Part shown: positions 7,550-16,095 of the stretch, in pieces
Layout of the letters: every line of letters begins with the position of its first letter
Position numbering within the stretch: the stretch's first letter is position 1
Source of the DNA: Nodosilinea sp. FACHB-141
GTDB taxonomy: Bacteria; Cyanobacteriota; Cyanobacteriia; Phormidesmidales; Phormidesmidaceae
Length of the DNA stretch: 64,000 nucleotides
Direction: 5' to 3'
Assembly (NCBI RefSeq): GCF_014696135.1
Contig: NZ_JACJPP010000018.1
Location: 124,001 to 188,000, forward strand
Notes under the pieces: generated by a model
Told to the model about the DNA's origin: nothing
Databases searched by the model: none
Seen by the model: only the letters and a program-made list of their open reading frames with translations
Program-made: the position numbers and the translations under genes

Positions 7550-8674
7550 ATGGCTGTGAAACATGAGCGGCGGTGGATTAGGCGGTTGAGGTTGAGCCTG
7601 TGGTGCATAGTTCTGTTGGGGTGCGTGATGTTGGGGACTGGGGGATGCGATCGCTATCCCGTTCGCTCCAAAGACATCACGCCACAGACTGGGCAACTAC
7701 TAATCGGTCGCTGGTTCGATTCCGCTAATAGCTTTCACGAAGGGTTGGCCCTAGTCGCGCCGGTGTTCAATCAAGGCTATGGCTACATCAATCGCGAAGG
7801 GAGACTGGTAATCCAGGCTGAGTTTGAGCTGGCTCAAGACTTTTCAGAAGGCTTAGCAGCGGTCATGAAAAATGGGCTATATGGCTTTATCAATCCGTCC
7901 GGTGATATGGTAATCAAACCTCAGTTCCAGCGAACACCGTTGCCACGGCCACAAACCATGAAGTCCATTGCTGACTACCAGTTTCAGCAGGGCATGGCCT
8001 CGGTGTACCAAAACGACCGCTGGGGCTACATCAACCGAGATGGACGATGGGTAATTCCCCCTCAGTTCGATGCGGCAGATGGTTTCGTGGATGACCGTGC
8101 GGCGGTGCTGGTGGGCGATCGCTGGGGCATCATCGATCGCACCGGGCAGTGGATCGTCTCCCCCAAATTTACAGACCTACACCCATTTCATGAAGGCTTA
8201 GCCGCAGCGCAGGACGGTGACTATTGGGGCTTTCTCGACTTAACTGGGAACTGGGTAATTCCGCCTAAATACCAATCAGCAAGCGCATTTTCCGAAGGGT
8301 TGGCGGCTGTTGCAACCCATGAAGGTGGGGGCTACATCGACACCACAGGAGCTTGGCGTATTGCTCCTCGCCCCGCTCGAACAATGGCCTTTTCCGACGG
8401 CATTGCAGTTGTAGAATCCGAAAAATCTGGCTACATCGATAAAACTGGAAAATGGATCATCAAACCTCGATTCGATGGTGCGTCGGAGTTTCGGTTAGGA
8501 CTGGCGGCGGTACGGGTAGATGAAGACGAGCAGGGGTTTGGAGGTCATTGGGGATTCATCGATCGCAAAGGCCGCTGGGCGATTCGTCCTGTGTATGATG
8601 ATGCCTATTCCTTTTCCGACGGGTTTGCCCGCGTCTGTTTTGGGGGCGATCATTGCGACTTTATCTACCGCTAA
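7550..8674 (+). CDS. WG-repeat protein, probably exported
   Basis: About 374 residues from the ATG at 7550. A TTG at 7517 would add 11 residues. A basic N-terminus (KHERRWIRRLR) leads into a hydrophobic segment ending GTGGC, which resembles a lipobox but has Thr at -3, so lipidation is uncertain. The rest is a series of seven to eight WG (KWG) repeats, about 45 residues each, of the form GYINRxGxxVIxPxFxxAxxFSEGLAAV. Such repeats form beta-rich surface modules of unknown binding role. It shares the repeat with the SLH-WG protein at 9.8-11.4 kb, which suggests a common origin. Confidence 0.85.
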   Translation: MAVKHERRWIRRLRLSLWCIVLLGCVMLGTGGCDRYPVRSKDITPQTGQLLIGRWFDSANSFHEGLALVAPVFNQGYGYINREGRLVIQAEFELAQDFSEGLAAVMKNGLYGFINPSGDMVIKPQFQRTPLPRPQTMKSIADYQFQQGMASVYQNDRWGYINRDGRWVIPPQFDAADGFVDDRAAVLVGDRWGIIDRTGQWIVSPKFTDLHPFHEGLAAAQDGDYWGFLDLTGNWVIPPKYQSASAFSEGLAAVATHEGGGYIDTTGAWRIAPRPARTMAFSDGIAVVESEKSGYIDKTGKWIIKPRFDGASEFRLGLAAVRVDEDEQGFGGHWGFIDRKGRWAIRPVYDDAYSFSDGFARVCFGGDHCDFIYR

Positions 8675-8890
8675 GGAGAAATCCGTCTACCCCAACACAA
8701 GATTTGTTTCATTATTGAAAAGGAGTATTGCCTGTATGAGCTTTGGCCCCCAAACCCTCAACCTTGGGGGCTTCAGATCCCCCCAGAATTGGGGGGCGGG
8801 AAGGCAAAGCTACGACATAGTTTTCCTCTTCGAGCCTACAACCTGAACCAATCGGCAGTAGCTCGCTAAAATGAGGTTTTCAGTTTTGAT

Positions 8891-9688
8891 ATGACAACTA
8901 TCGGAACCGTCGAAAGCCTGTGGTGCTACCCAGTTAAAAGCATGCGCGGCGTGGAAATGCCCGAAATCTTTATGGGATTTTCTGGTATTTATGGCGATCG
9001 CTGCTACGCCCTCAAAAGCTCTGCTGCTCGCAAAGGCTTTCCTTATTTGAATGCGAATGTGCAACAACAAATGTTGCAATACCAGCCGCAATATCGCTAC
9101 CCAGAACGAGCCTCAAAACCACCGAACTTAATAGAAGCAGCGAGCATAGCACCTGGGGTAACACCTGCTAACAGTGACCCAGAAGACATGCTTTTAGATG
9201 TTGTCACTCCGGCAGGCAAAATTATTTCTGTCGAGGACCCAGAACTGATTCAAATACTGGGTGAAGGACTCGACGCGAAGACCCAACTAAAACTTGTGCG
9301 TTCAGACCGGGCTTTAACCGATTGTCGCCCGATTTCGTTAATCAGCTTATCCACGATTCGACAAATTGAATCAGAATGCTCAATCCCAGTTGATAAGCGG
9401 CGTTTTCGAGCAAACGTCTACTTCGATTTTGCGTCAGACGAAATTGGATTTCCTGAAGATAACCTTGTCGGTCGCCGTCTACGGATTGGTTCAACCGCGA
9501 TGGTTATGGTGCTTGAGCGCGACCCACGTTGTAGGATGATTTCGCTCGATCCAGATACAGGTGAACACAACCCAGAAGTCTCACAGAAAGTTGCCCAAGC
9601 AAACGGCAACTTTGCTGGAGTTTACTGTGCGGTTTTAGTCGAAGGAGTATTAAAAAAAGGCGATCTTATTGAATTGGAAGCAGCTTGA
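8891..9688 (+). CDS. MOSC domain-containing protein
   Basis: 265 residues. The N-terminal MOSC beta-barrel spans ~1-110 (V-x-SLWCYPVKSMRG start). The MOSC domain proper spans ~120-262, with RFRAN (171-175) and ERDPRC (209-214), where Cys214 is the conserved sulfur-carrying or metal-binding position. MOSC proteins are related to the molybdenum-cofactor sulfurase C-terminus and to YcbX/YiiM, which handle cofactor sulfur or N-hydroxylated compounds. The exact reaction is not predictable. It sits between two WG-repeat genes without obvious functional link. Confidence 0.87.
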   Translation: MTTIGTVESLWCYPVKSMRGVEMPEIFMGFSGIYGDRCYALKSSAARKGFPYLNANVQQQMLQYQPQYRYPERASKPPNLIEAASIAPGVTPANSDPEDMLLDVVTPAGKIISVEDPELIQILGEGLDAKTQLKLVRSDRALTDCRPISLISLSTIRQIESECSIPVDKRRFRANVYFDFASDEIGFPEDNLVGRRLRIGSTAMVMVLERDPRCRMISLDPDTGEHNPEVSQKVAQANGNFAGVYCAVLVEGVLKKGDLIELEAA

Positions 9689-9814
9689 TCTCAGTTGTCG
9701 GCTGCGTTTTCTGCTGGCAGTATTTAACCTATTCAAAGCTCAGGCAATACTGTAAGTTGGGCGGCGCCTTAGTAGAAGTAGGGCGGGCCAGTACCCACCC
9801 CACAGGTACTTTGC

Positions 9815-11443
9815 TTATGGATTGGCAGTGCGCGGCATTTGAATATAGCCCCACTTGCCACCCCGGAGCTGGCTGGAATAAAAGCAACCGTCACTTTGGG
9901 TACAGCCCGTCTGCACTCGTGTCCAAGTGCCACCCACATTGACCCGAGCCATGCCATCTGATACCCGATCAGCATCTACAAACTGAGTTGCGATCGCATA
10001 TCGCCCCGTGCGGTCAATAAATCCAGCCTGTTCGCCCCGGCGCACCATGGCAAGGCCCCCCGAAAAGGGCGTCGTCACCGGGCCTTGATACTCTGAATGG
10101 GCAAAGAATTGAGGCTGAATTGCAGTTTCACCGGTGCGGTTAATGTAGCCCCAGGTGCGTCCGTCACCATTGAGGCCAAGAACGGCAGCCAACCCCTCAG
10201 AAAAAGGCTCGGCATCGTAGTACTGAGGCTCGATCACAAAAGCCCCGGTGCGATCGATATAGCCCCACAACGCACCAGCCGTGGGAGAAGGGCGCACTTT
10301 CACAGCAGCCAACCCGTCTGAAAACGCTCTGACTTGCTCAAACTGAGGCTGAATCATGATCGCCCCCGTTTTATCCATAAAGCCAGATTGACCATTAACT
10401 GAGATCGCGGCCAGCCCTTCCGTAAACGAGGTCGCGTAATAGGGCTGAGGCTGAATTGCGATCGCACCCGTCTTATCAATAAATCCAGTTAGCCCACTCG
10501 CAGTGCGGATGGCGGCCATGCCATCAGAGAAGTCGTCAGGGCGAGTCGTAAATTGCAGGGGAATGACGTAGGCTCCCGTGCGATCGATAAAGCCCCATTG
10601 AGCCCCTACCCGCACAGCCGCCAACCCGTCTGAAAACGTCCCCCCCTCGTCAAACTGCGGCGCAATTACAGTTGCCCCCTGTTGATTCATATAGCCAACT
10701 TTTCCATTGACTAAGAAGGACACTAACCCCTCTGAAAAGCGATCAAACCCTCCCATTTCAGGAGGAATCGTAAACACCGTGCGATCGCCTGCCACATACT
10801 GCACAGGCACCGTCCGAGCGAGGTTGAGGGACTGGCAGATCAAAGCCGCTACCTCGCCCCGAGTGATGGCCCGATTGGGCTGTAATTGTCGCGGGTTCGG
10901 ATAGTTCACGACCAAACGCCCAACCGTTCCAGCTGCGATCGCATTTCTAGCGTAGGGTGGCACCTGCTGAGCATCATCAAAATATCGCGGCAAGACAGTT
11001 TCCGCTGCTTCCGGGCTGCTCATGTGAGTGGCATTCGCCAAAATTGCGATCGCCTGCACTCGGGGAATGGCTTCTGTCGGTCGAAACGTGCCATCCGGAT
11101 AGCCCGAGAAAAATTCGCGCGCGTAGGCGTCTTGAATAGCTCGATAGCCCCAGAAGCCAGAGGGCACATCTCGAAACGTCGGCGCACTGCGAGTCGGCTC
11201 AACATTGCCAAACGAATTGAGCATGAGAACAGCAAATTCAGTGCGAGTAAGGGTTGCCTGAGGGCGAAAGCTACCCTCGGGATAACCACTCACCCGACGT
11301 TGCGCCGCTAATTGGTCAATACAGGTGGCTGCCCAATGAGACTGAGTATCTGAAAAAGCAAGGGCGCTAGAAGCAGCTAAAGCCCAGGTGACAGTTGCGG
11401 TTGCTGAAAGGGTAATGGAGCGAAGCAGTTTGAGAGCAGTCAT
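9815..11443 (-). CDS. S-layer homology (SLH) plus WG-repeat surface protein
   Basis: 542 residues. There is a Sec signal peptide to about residue 29 (ending ALA before FSDTQSHW). Three SLH domains lie at about 30-75, 88-140 and 155-205, each with the GYPxGxFRPxxxxTRxE pattern that tethers proteins to the peptidoglycan-linked polymer. WG repeats run from ~225 to 535 (GYINxxGxxxIxPQF). The expected place is the outer envelope surface, anchored to the cell wall. The repeat part is homologous to the exported WG protein 1.1 kb away on the other strand, so one may have arisen by duplication with domain exchange. It is transcribed divergently from the NTF2-like gene. Confidence 0.88.
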   Translation of the reverse strand: MTALKLLRSITLSATATVTWALAASSALAFSDTQSHWAATCIDQLAAQRRVSGYPEGSFRPQATLTRTEFAVLMLNSFGNVEPTRSAPTFRDVPSGFWGYRAIQDAYAREFFSGYPDGTFRPTEAIPRVQAIAILANATHMSSPEAAETVLPRYFDDAQQVPPYARNAIAAGTVGRLVVNYPNPRQLQPNRAITRGEVAALICQSLNLARTVPVQYVAGDRTVFTIPPEMGGFDRFSEGLVSFLVNGKVGYMNQQGATVIAPQFDEGGTFSDGLAAVRVGAQWGFIDRTGAYVIPLQFTTRPDDFSDGMAAIRTASGLTGFIDKTGAIAIQPQPYYATSFTEGLAAISVNGQSGFMDKTGAIMIQPQFEQVRAFSDGLAAVKVRPSPTAGALWGYIDRTGAFVIEPQYYDAEPFSEGLAAVLGLNGDGRTWGYINRTGETAIQPQFFAHSEYQGPVTTPFSGGLAMVRRGEQAGFIDRTGRYAIATQFVDADRVSDGMARVNVGGTWTRVQTGCTQSDGCFYSSQLRGGKWGYIQMPRTANP

Positions 11444-11642
11444 TAAATAGTTAGGTCAATGAAATGGAATACAGCTTTAAGAATTATCCGCAGACAAAAG
11501 ATGATCAACGCCTAATTGTTTCATCTGTTAAAACTATTTCAACCTCTGTAGCTGCGGTCAGGCTCAAAATGAGAGGAGATACTTCGAGAACACTCTGTTT
11601 CATCCAACCTGCTTCTAGCTGTCCCATCTCCACCTATCTCCT

Positions 11643-12026
11643 ATGCCAGATCAAGCTGCACCAGAAATCGAGCTGCTACGCGCAGCGTACGCGGCCTTCA
11701 ACGCGCGCGACATTGATGCCGCCCTCGCCCTCATGACTTCCGACGTAGTGTGGCCCAAGGCGTTCAAAGGCGGTTTTGCTCGTGGGCCTGAGGAAGTCCG
11801 TGCTTACTGGACTGAGCAGTGGAGCGAGATCAATCCACACGTCGAGCCGGTTGCCTTTCACCCTGAGGATGCTGGGCAGATCTTGGTCAAGGTGCATCAA
11901 GTCGTGCGCGATCTGGTCGGAGCTGTGCTTGCCGACGAACACGTTGGCCACCGTTTCACCATCGAGCATGGCTTGATTCAAGCCATGGAAGTCTGCCCAT
12001 TTCCGTCGTCCGAACCTAGTGCTTAA
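11643..12026 (+). CDS. Nuclear transport factor 2-like (SnoaL-like) protein
   Basis: 127 residues with the cone-shaped NTF2-like fold pattern: an N-terminal helix (ELLRAAYAAFNARDIDAALA), then LMTSDVVWPKAFKGG, then beta-strands. Members range from isomerases and cyclases to non-enzymatic ligand binders, and no substrate can be named. The ATG at 11643 is preceded only by a weak purine stretch. High G+C codon use near the start suggests it may have been acquired from another bacterium. Confidence 0.75.
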   Translation: MPDQAAPEIELLRAAYAAFNARDIDAALALMTSDVVWPKAFKGGFARGPEEVRAYWTEQWSEINPHVEPVAFHPEDAGQILVKVHQVVRDLVGAVLADEHVGHRFTIEHGLIQAMEVCPFPSSEPSA

Positions 12027-12111
12027 CCACGCCCTATAGCCCAATTTTTTAAGTTGTGCCATGGGTAAGATGTCGCAGCAGCATCGGTCTGGTTTAGTTT
12101 AATCAGATCCT

Positions 12112-12582
12112 ATGAGGTGGATGATGTTTCCAGCCTGGTTAGTAATTGCGGTGGTGGGAGCGGCGATCGCGTCTGCGTCCAGCCTGATTAGGCCTCGCGG
12201 CATTAAGTGGTTTAAGCGGCAGCGTCGCCCCGACTGGCTAAAGTTTGAGTTTGCCATTCCTGTCGTGTGGATGGCGGTATTTATCTGCGGTGGCTGGTCG
12301 GCCTACATTGTCTGGAAACAAACCCAGAGCTGGTGGTTTATGGCTGGGTACATCGTGCTGGAGCTGCTGATTGTGAGCTATAACCCGGTCATGTGCAACT
12401 TGCAGAATTTGCGAGTGGGCACGGCGATCGGGGGAGCGGGATTTGTGTTTGGGTTAGTGCTGGCCTTGTTAGTCGCGCAGGTAGACGGCAAAGCCTTTCT
12501 CTTGTTGCTCCCCTTCCTGCTATGGAGCCCGGTAGGAACGCTGATTACCTGGCAGATGACAAAGCTGAATCCGGGCCAATAA
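12112..12582 (+). CDS. TspO/MBR-like tryptophan-rich membrane protein
   Basis: 156 residues with five predicted membrane helices (about 5-23, 44-67, 74-95, 102-123, 130-150). Trp and Pro placement resembles the TspO/MBR family (RRPDWLKFEFAIPVVW, GGWSAYIVW, SYNPVMCNLQN). TspO proteins bind porphyrins and stress ligands in the outer or cytoplasmic membrane. The hallmark residues are only partly visible, so this could be a divergent cyanobacterial relative. In-frame ATGs at 12121 and 12124 are alternative starts. Confidence 0.65.
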   Translation: MRWMMFPAWLVIAVVGAAIASASSLIRPRGIKWFKRQRRPDWLKFEFAIPVVWMAVFICGGWSAYIVWKQTQSWWFMAGYIVLELLIVSYNPVMCNLQNLRVGTAIGGAGFVFGLVLALLVAQVDGKAFLLLLPFLLWSPVGTLITWQMTKLNPGQ

Positions 12583-13002
12583 ATTTGGTGGTCTGTCCAA
12601 CTTAAATGTGTAAGTTGGAGTCCGTTTTACTGCCCCTAACTCATAAGAACCCTAGTCTTTAGGGTTGATGATGTACTAGGAAAGTTGGCGATCGCCTATA
12701 GCAATTTGTTGTTTTTGGTTGTGTTAAATAGTAGTGCGATCGCCGCTAAGAACCTCAGCATTCCATCTCGTATCTGAATCTGAAAAGCTCAGTAGAATCT
12801 GTCAATTATTTAGAGCTTGCCTTCAAATTTATTTGAACTCAAACTAAAACAACTTGAGCACCAAAAGTTTGTTCTCCATTTTATTTGTCAGCCATCTTAG
12901 CTGAAACTTATACATTTAGATTATAGAAGTTATGTCTCAGGACAGAGACCAATCTCCTGCTTAAAACCCTAGACTAGTCTAGTTATTTTATAGAGAAATA
13001 TC
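12583..13002. other. Intergenic region, 420 bp
   Basis: It holds a hairpin AACCCTA/TAGGGTT at 12648-12666, which may end the TspO-like transcript, and AT-rich sequence leading to the small lipoprotein gene. At 12969-12982 is a perfect 14-bp palindrome. No open frame of interest was found. Confidence 0.5.
12969..12982. promoter_or_regulatory. 14-bp perfect palindrome upstream of the small lipoprotein gene
   Basis: CTAGACTAGTCTAG lies 20 bases before the ATG at 13003. Its position, near where a promoter or leader would be, makes an operator plausible. No known regulator consensus matches it. Confidence 0.35.
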
Positions 13003-13185
13003 ATGAAAGCAAGCTGGATGGTTTTACCGTTGGTGCTTGGACTTTCTTCCTTAACCGTTGCCTGTGATGCTGGCGGAAATACAGAAGGCGAAGAGCAGCT
13101 AGAAACAGAGCCGAACGGGACTGAGTCTCTCGAAGGTGAGGAAGAAGAAACTGAAGAGGGCGAAGGTGGCGAAGGCAACGACTAA
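13003..13185 (+). CDS. Small acidic lipoprotein
   Basis: 60 residues. The signal peptide has the lipobox L-T-V-A-C with Cys21, followed by a mature chain of about 40 residues made almost entirely of Glu, Gly, Asn and Thr. The mature part is probably disordered and very acidic, and could bind cations near the membrane. It belongs to no family I recognise. A GAGA stretch precedes the ATG at suitable distance, and a terminator follows. Confidence 0.6.
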   Translation: MKASWMVLPLVLGLSSLTVACDAGGNTEGEEQLETEPNGTESLEGEEEETEEGEGGEGND

Positions 13186-13309
13186 AGGCTTCTACCCTCT
13201 TAGTTATCACACAGGTTGGGTGCGCGTTGGCAGAACTAAGTAAGACTTAGTTTGGGTTAGATTGCCATTCGTTTATTCAACCTGCTGCCCAAAAATTTAT
13301 GAGTTAATT

Positions 13310-13336
13310 GAGAGCAACTTCATCGCTCTCTTTGTA
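13310..13336 (+). terminator. Rho-independent terminator
   Basis: GAGAGC / GCTCTC stem with a nine-base loop, followed by TTTGTAT. It lies about 125 bases after the small lipoprotein gene. Confidence 0.55.
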
Positions 13337-13389
13337 TAGAAGAATGAGCAGTACAACAATCTAGTTCTACTGCTTAAATGACCGAAATT

Positions 13390-13429
13390 AAATGTCAGAA
13401 GGTGAGCTAACTAATCTGACATTTTTGTA
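13390..13429 (+). terminator. Second Rho-independent terminator
   Basis: Perfect 10-bp stem AAATGTCAGA / TCTGACATTT, continuing into TTTTTGTAT. It lies only 54 bases beyond the previous terminator and just before the BrkB-type gene. Confidence 0.65.
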
Positions 13430-13461
13430 TCATAACGCAATTAGAAATTAGAGTGCTGACA

Positions 13462-14361
13462 ATGAGTCCAAAACAGGTTTGGCGACTACTCAAGGAGGCT
13501 TTTCAGGAGTGGAACCAAGACCAAGCTTCGCAGTTGGCCGCTGCGTTGGCCTACTACACTTTATTTTCTCTAGCGCCTCTGCTGATTTTAGCGATCGCGA
13601 TCGCCAGTCTATTTTTTGATAATGGTGCTGTGCGTGACCAGCTCATGGGTCAGGTCGAATCTCTGATGGGTGGAGCCAGCGCTGACTTTGTGCGCACCGT
13701 GCTCGACAACGCTAATCGCCCTGGGGAAAGCTCTGGCTGGCTAGCCTCAGCCATAAGCGTTGTGCTCCTGATAGTAGGCGCTACGGGGGTACTGTCTCAA
13801 CTACAACTGTCGCTTAACACAATTTGGAATTTGGAAGCTCGACCTGGCATTGGCCTGATCGACCAGCTTCGTAAACGCTTGTTGTCGCTGGGGATGGTGA
13901 TCGTCATTGGCTTCCTGCTACTAGTGTCGCTGATTGCTAGTTCGGCGATCTCTGGGTTTTCAGGCTACCTCAACACGCTCATGCCGGGTTTAGACAGCCT
14001 AGTTCAGCTCTTCAATTTCCTGCTTGCCTTTGGCCTGACCACTCTGCTCTTTGCCATGATGTTCAAGTATTTGCCCGACGCAATTATCGCTTGGCATGAT
14101 GTTTGGTTTGGGGCTGCTGCTACTGCTATTTTATTTTCGGTAGGGAAATATCTAATTGGTCTCTACTTAGGCAACAGCAGTTTTGGCTCATCCTATGGGG
14201 CGGCAGGCTCCGTAATAATTTTGCTGGTTTGGGTGTTTTATTCAGCCCAAATTCTGTTCTACGGGGCAGAACTCACCCAGGTCTACAGCCGCCGCTTTGG
14301 CTCACAAATTAGGCCAAATAAATATGCCGTTCAGCAAAAGCCACTGCCCGAAGAGTCCTGA
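13462..14361 (+). CDS. YihY/BrkB family inner-membrane protein
   Basis: 299 residues with six predicted membrane helices. The family signature QLAAALAYYTLFSLAPLLIL is near residues 23-42, and GSSYGAAGSVIILLVWVFYSAQI is close to the end. The family includes E. coli YihY and BrkB-like proteins (once annotated as ribonuclease BN in error), and its transport function is unsettled. The ATG at 13462 is preferred over a GTG at 13453. It has its own upstream terminator, so it probably starts a new transcript. Confidence 0.9.
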   Translation: MSPKQVWRLLKEAFQEWNQDQASQLAAALAYYTLFSLAPLLILAIAIASLFFDNGAVRDQLMGQVESLMGGASADFVRTVLDNANRPGESSGWLASAISVVLLIVGATGVLSQLQLSLNTIWNLEARPGIGLIDQLRKRLLSLGMVIVIGFLLLVSLIASSAISGFSGYLNTLMPGLDSLVQLFNFLLAFGLTTLLFAMMFKYLPDAIIAWHDVWFGAAATAILFSVGKYLIGLYLGNSSFGSSYGAAGSVIILLVWVFYSAQILFYGAELTQVYSRRFGSQIRPNKYAVQQKPLPEES

Positions 14362-14551
14362 CTCCTATTGAAGATACTCAAGGCCCTAAAATCCATCCAT
14401 AGGATGATCAATTGCCGCTGACAAGATTGTTACGCTGGATCAATTCCTCAGGGTTAATAGCAGTAGTAGCACCAGATGGTTGATTACAAGCGTTTTTGCT
14501 TTGATGTCAACTATCTGCTGCAGTCCAAACGGTATGATGCGGCCTTAAATT

Positions 14552-14995
14552 ATGGCTAACAATAAGTCGATGAACTCACAACAATCTGATCTCGCTGATA
14601 AGCTCCTCCATGAAATAGATGCAGCGCCACCACCGTCTAACGAACCCGTAATTCACCTGCCGCCTAGTCAGGCCGAGGTTGAAGAGGCTCGCGTTGGGCA
14701 GAGCGACGACAGCGCGCACCTTGGAGCTGAGGTGACAGCTGAGAGCGCTCTGGAAACGAATAGCCCTCTGACTGGAGGCGACCCCGATGCCGTTGCAGAG
14801 CGAGCCGAGACGGTTGGTGAAGAGGCCGTGGGCGGCACTACGCCAACCCCCGAGCAAAATGATGTTGACGGTCTCACTGACGCTGTAGGCATCAGCAATC
14901 AGCCCGAGCACCCCGTTGGAGTCCTCAACGAAATGAATCGTCGGGATGACCAGCGGTTTGAACTCGATCCGGATTCCAAGGATCCTGAGTATTAA
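14552..14995 (+). CDS. DUF6335-type acidic cyanobacterial protein
   Basis: 147 residues, acidic and probably largely disordered in the first 70. The C-terminal half carries GGDPDAVAERAETVGEEAVGG and ends with NEMNRRDDQRFELDP, a pattern I associate with the cyanobacterial DUF6335 family. Function is unknown. The stop is 11 bases before the CHAD gene, so the two are almost certainly one operon, which hints at a role with polyphosphate or other polyanions. Confidence 0.75.
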   Translation: MANNKSMNSQQSDLADKLLHEIDAAPPPSNEPVIHLPPSQAEVEEARVGQSDDSAHLGAEVTAESALETNSPLTGGDPDAVAERAETVGEEAVGGTTPTPEQNDVDGLTDAVGISNQPEHPVGVLNEMNRRDDQRFELDPDSKDPEY

Positions 14996-15006
14996 TTGTC
15001 ACAGCT

Positions 15007-15924
15007 ATGGCCTATCGATTTTTCACCGACAGCACCGTTGAGGCCAATGTTCAGCGCATTCTTAATGAGCAACTTGAGAAAGCAATCCAAGAACTGAGCG
15101 AGGGCATTCAAAAAACTCCTGAGCAGGCGATCCACAGCACGCGCAAGCGGTTAAAAAAAGGGCGAGCGGTGCTGCGGCTGGTGCGAAAGTCGATAGGCGA
15201 AAAGACTTACCAACGAGAGAACGATCAGTTGAGGAGTATTGGGCAAGCTCTTGCTCCAGCTCGTGATGGTGCTGTCTATCAAAAGACTCTGAATGACCTG
15301 ATCGAAATTTATGGAATATCGCTTGAGAATAAGGGACTTGCTGACCTGCAAGATAGCTTGGCAGATCTCTATAAGTCCGAACTCAAGGCACTGATTGATC
15401 GCGATGATGCGATCGCGCCCATTCTGGCTGACTTAAAAGAGAGTAGGGCTCGGCTAAGTAACCTCACCCTTCATCAGACGGGGTGGAAAGCGGTCTCCAA
15501 AAGCCTAGAACAAGTTTATCGTCAGGGACGAGATCGCTTTCACGCTGCGTACAAAGACGGTAACGACGAAACGTTTCACGACTGGCGCAAGCGAGTCAAA
15601 GATCTGTGGTACAGCTCCTGTCTGCTAAAGCAGATTTGGCCCCCCGTTATGGAAGTCTTAGGCTCAGAAGCTCACTACCTCTCCGAACTGCTGGGCGACG
15701 GCCACGACAGTGCCGTTCTGCAACACTTTTTGCGACATCACCCCTCTGAAGTGGCGCTCAGTGACACTTATTTGCAAGTGCTTATGCCCCTACTGGTTCA
15801 TCGGCAAGATAAGCTGCATCAGCAGGCTAAGGGTTTAGGCAAAAAATTCTATAGCGAGGAGCCCAAAACGTTTATCAAGCGTATTCACAGCTATTGGCGG
15901 TCTGAGTTTTCGGGTTCAAATTAG
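15007..15924 (+). CDS. CHAD domain protein
   Basis: 305 residues, nearly all helical. It contains the conserved basic/His motif HSTRKRLKKGRAVLRLVRK near residues 43-61 and FHDWRKRVKDLWYS near 194-207, which mark the two four-helix bundles of CHAD (conserved histidine alpha-helical domain). CHAD proteins bind inorganic polyphosphate through these Arg, Lys and His patches and often accompany CYTH phosphatases or polyphosphate enzymes. No CYTH domain is present here. It is likely cytoplasmic or on polyphosphate granules. Confidence 0.87.
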   Translation: MAYRFFTDSTVEANVQRILNEQLEKAIQELSEGIQKTPEQAIHSTRKRLKKGRAVLRLVRKSIGEKTYQRENDQLRSIGQALAPARDGAVYQKTLNDLIEIYGISLENKGLADLQDSLADLYKSELKALIDRDDAIAPILADLKESRARLSNLTLHQTGWKAVSKSLEQVYRQGRDRFHAAYKDGNDETFHDWRKRVKDLWYSSCLLKQIWPPVMEVLGSEAHYLSELLGDGHDSAVLQHFLRHHPSEVALSDTYLQVLMPLLVHRQDKLHQQAKGLGKKFYSEEPKTFIKRIHSYWRSEFSGSN

Positions 15925-16095
15925 TCCTAGATTAAAGACAGTCGGTAGTTTCAACTTTACTTAACCCATTACTCATTGGGTTATTTGAATTTCAAGTGGA
16001 ATAAGGGCCATTTAAACAGAGCACTATGACTTTTGCCCCGCCAATGATTAGGGGCGGTGAAACAGAGTTTGCGATCGCCCACCACACTAATTTAT

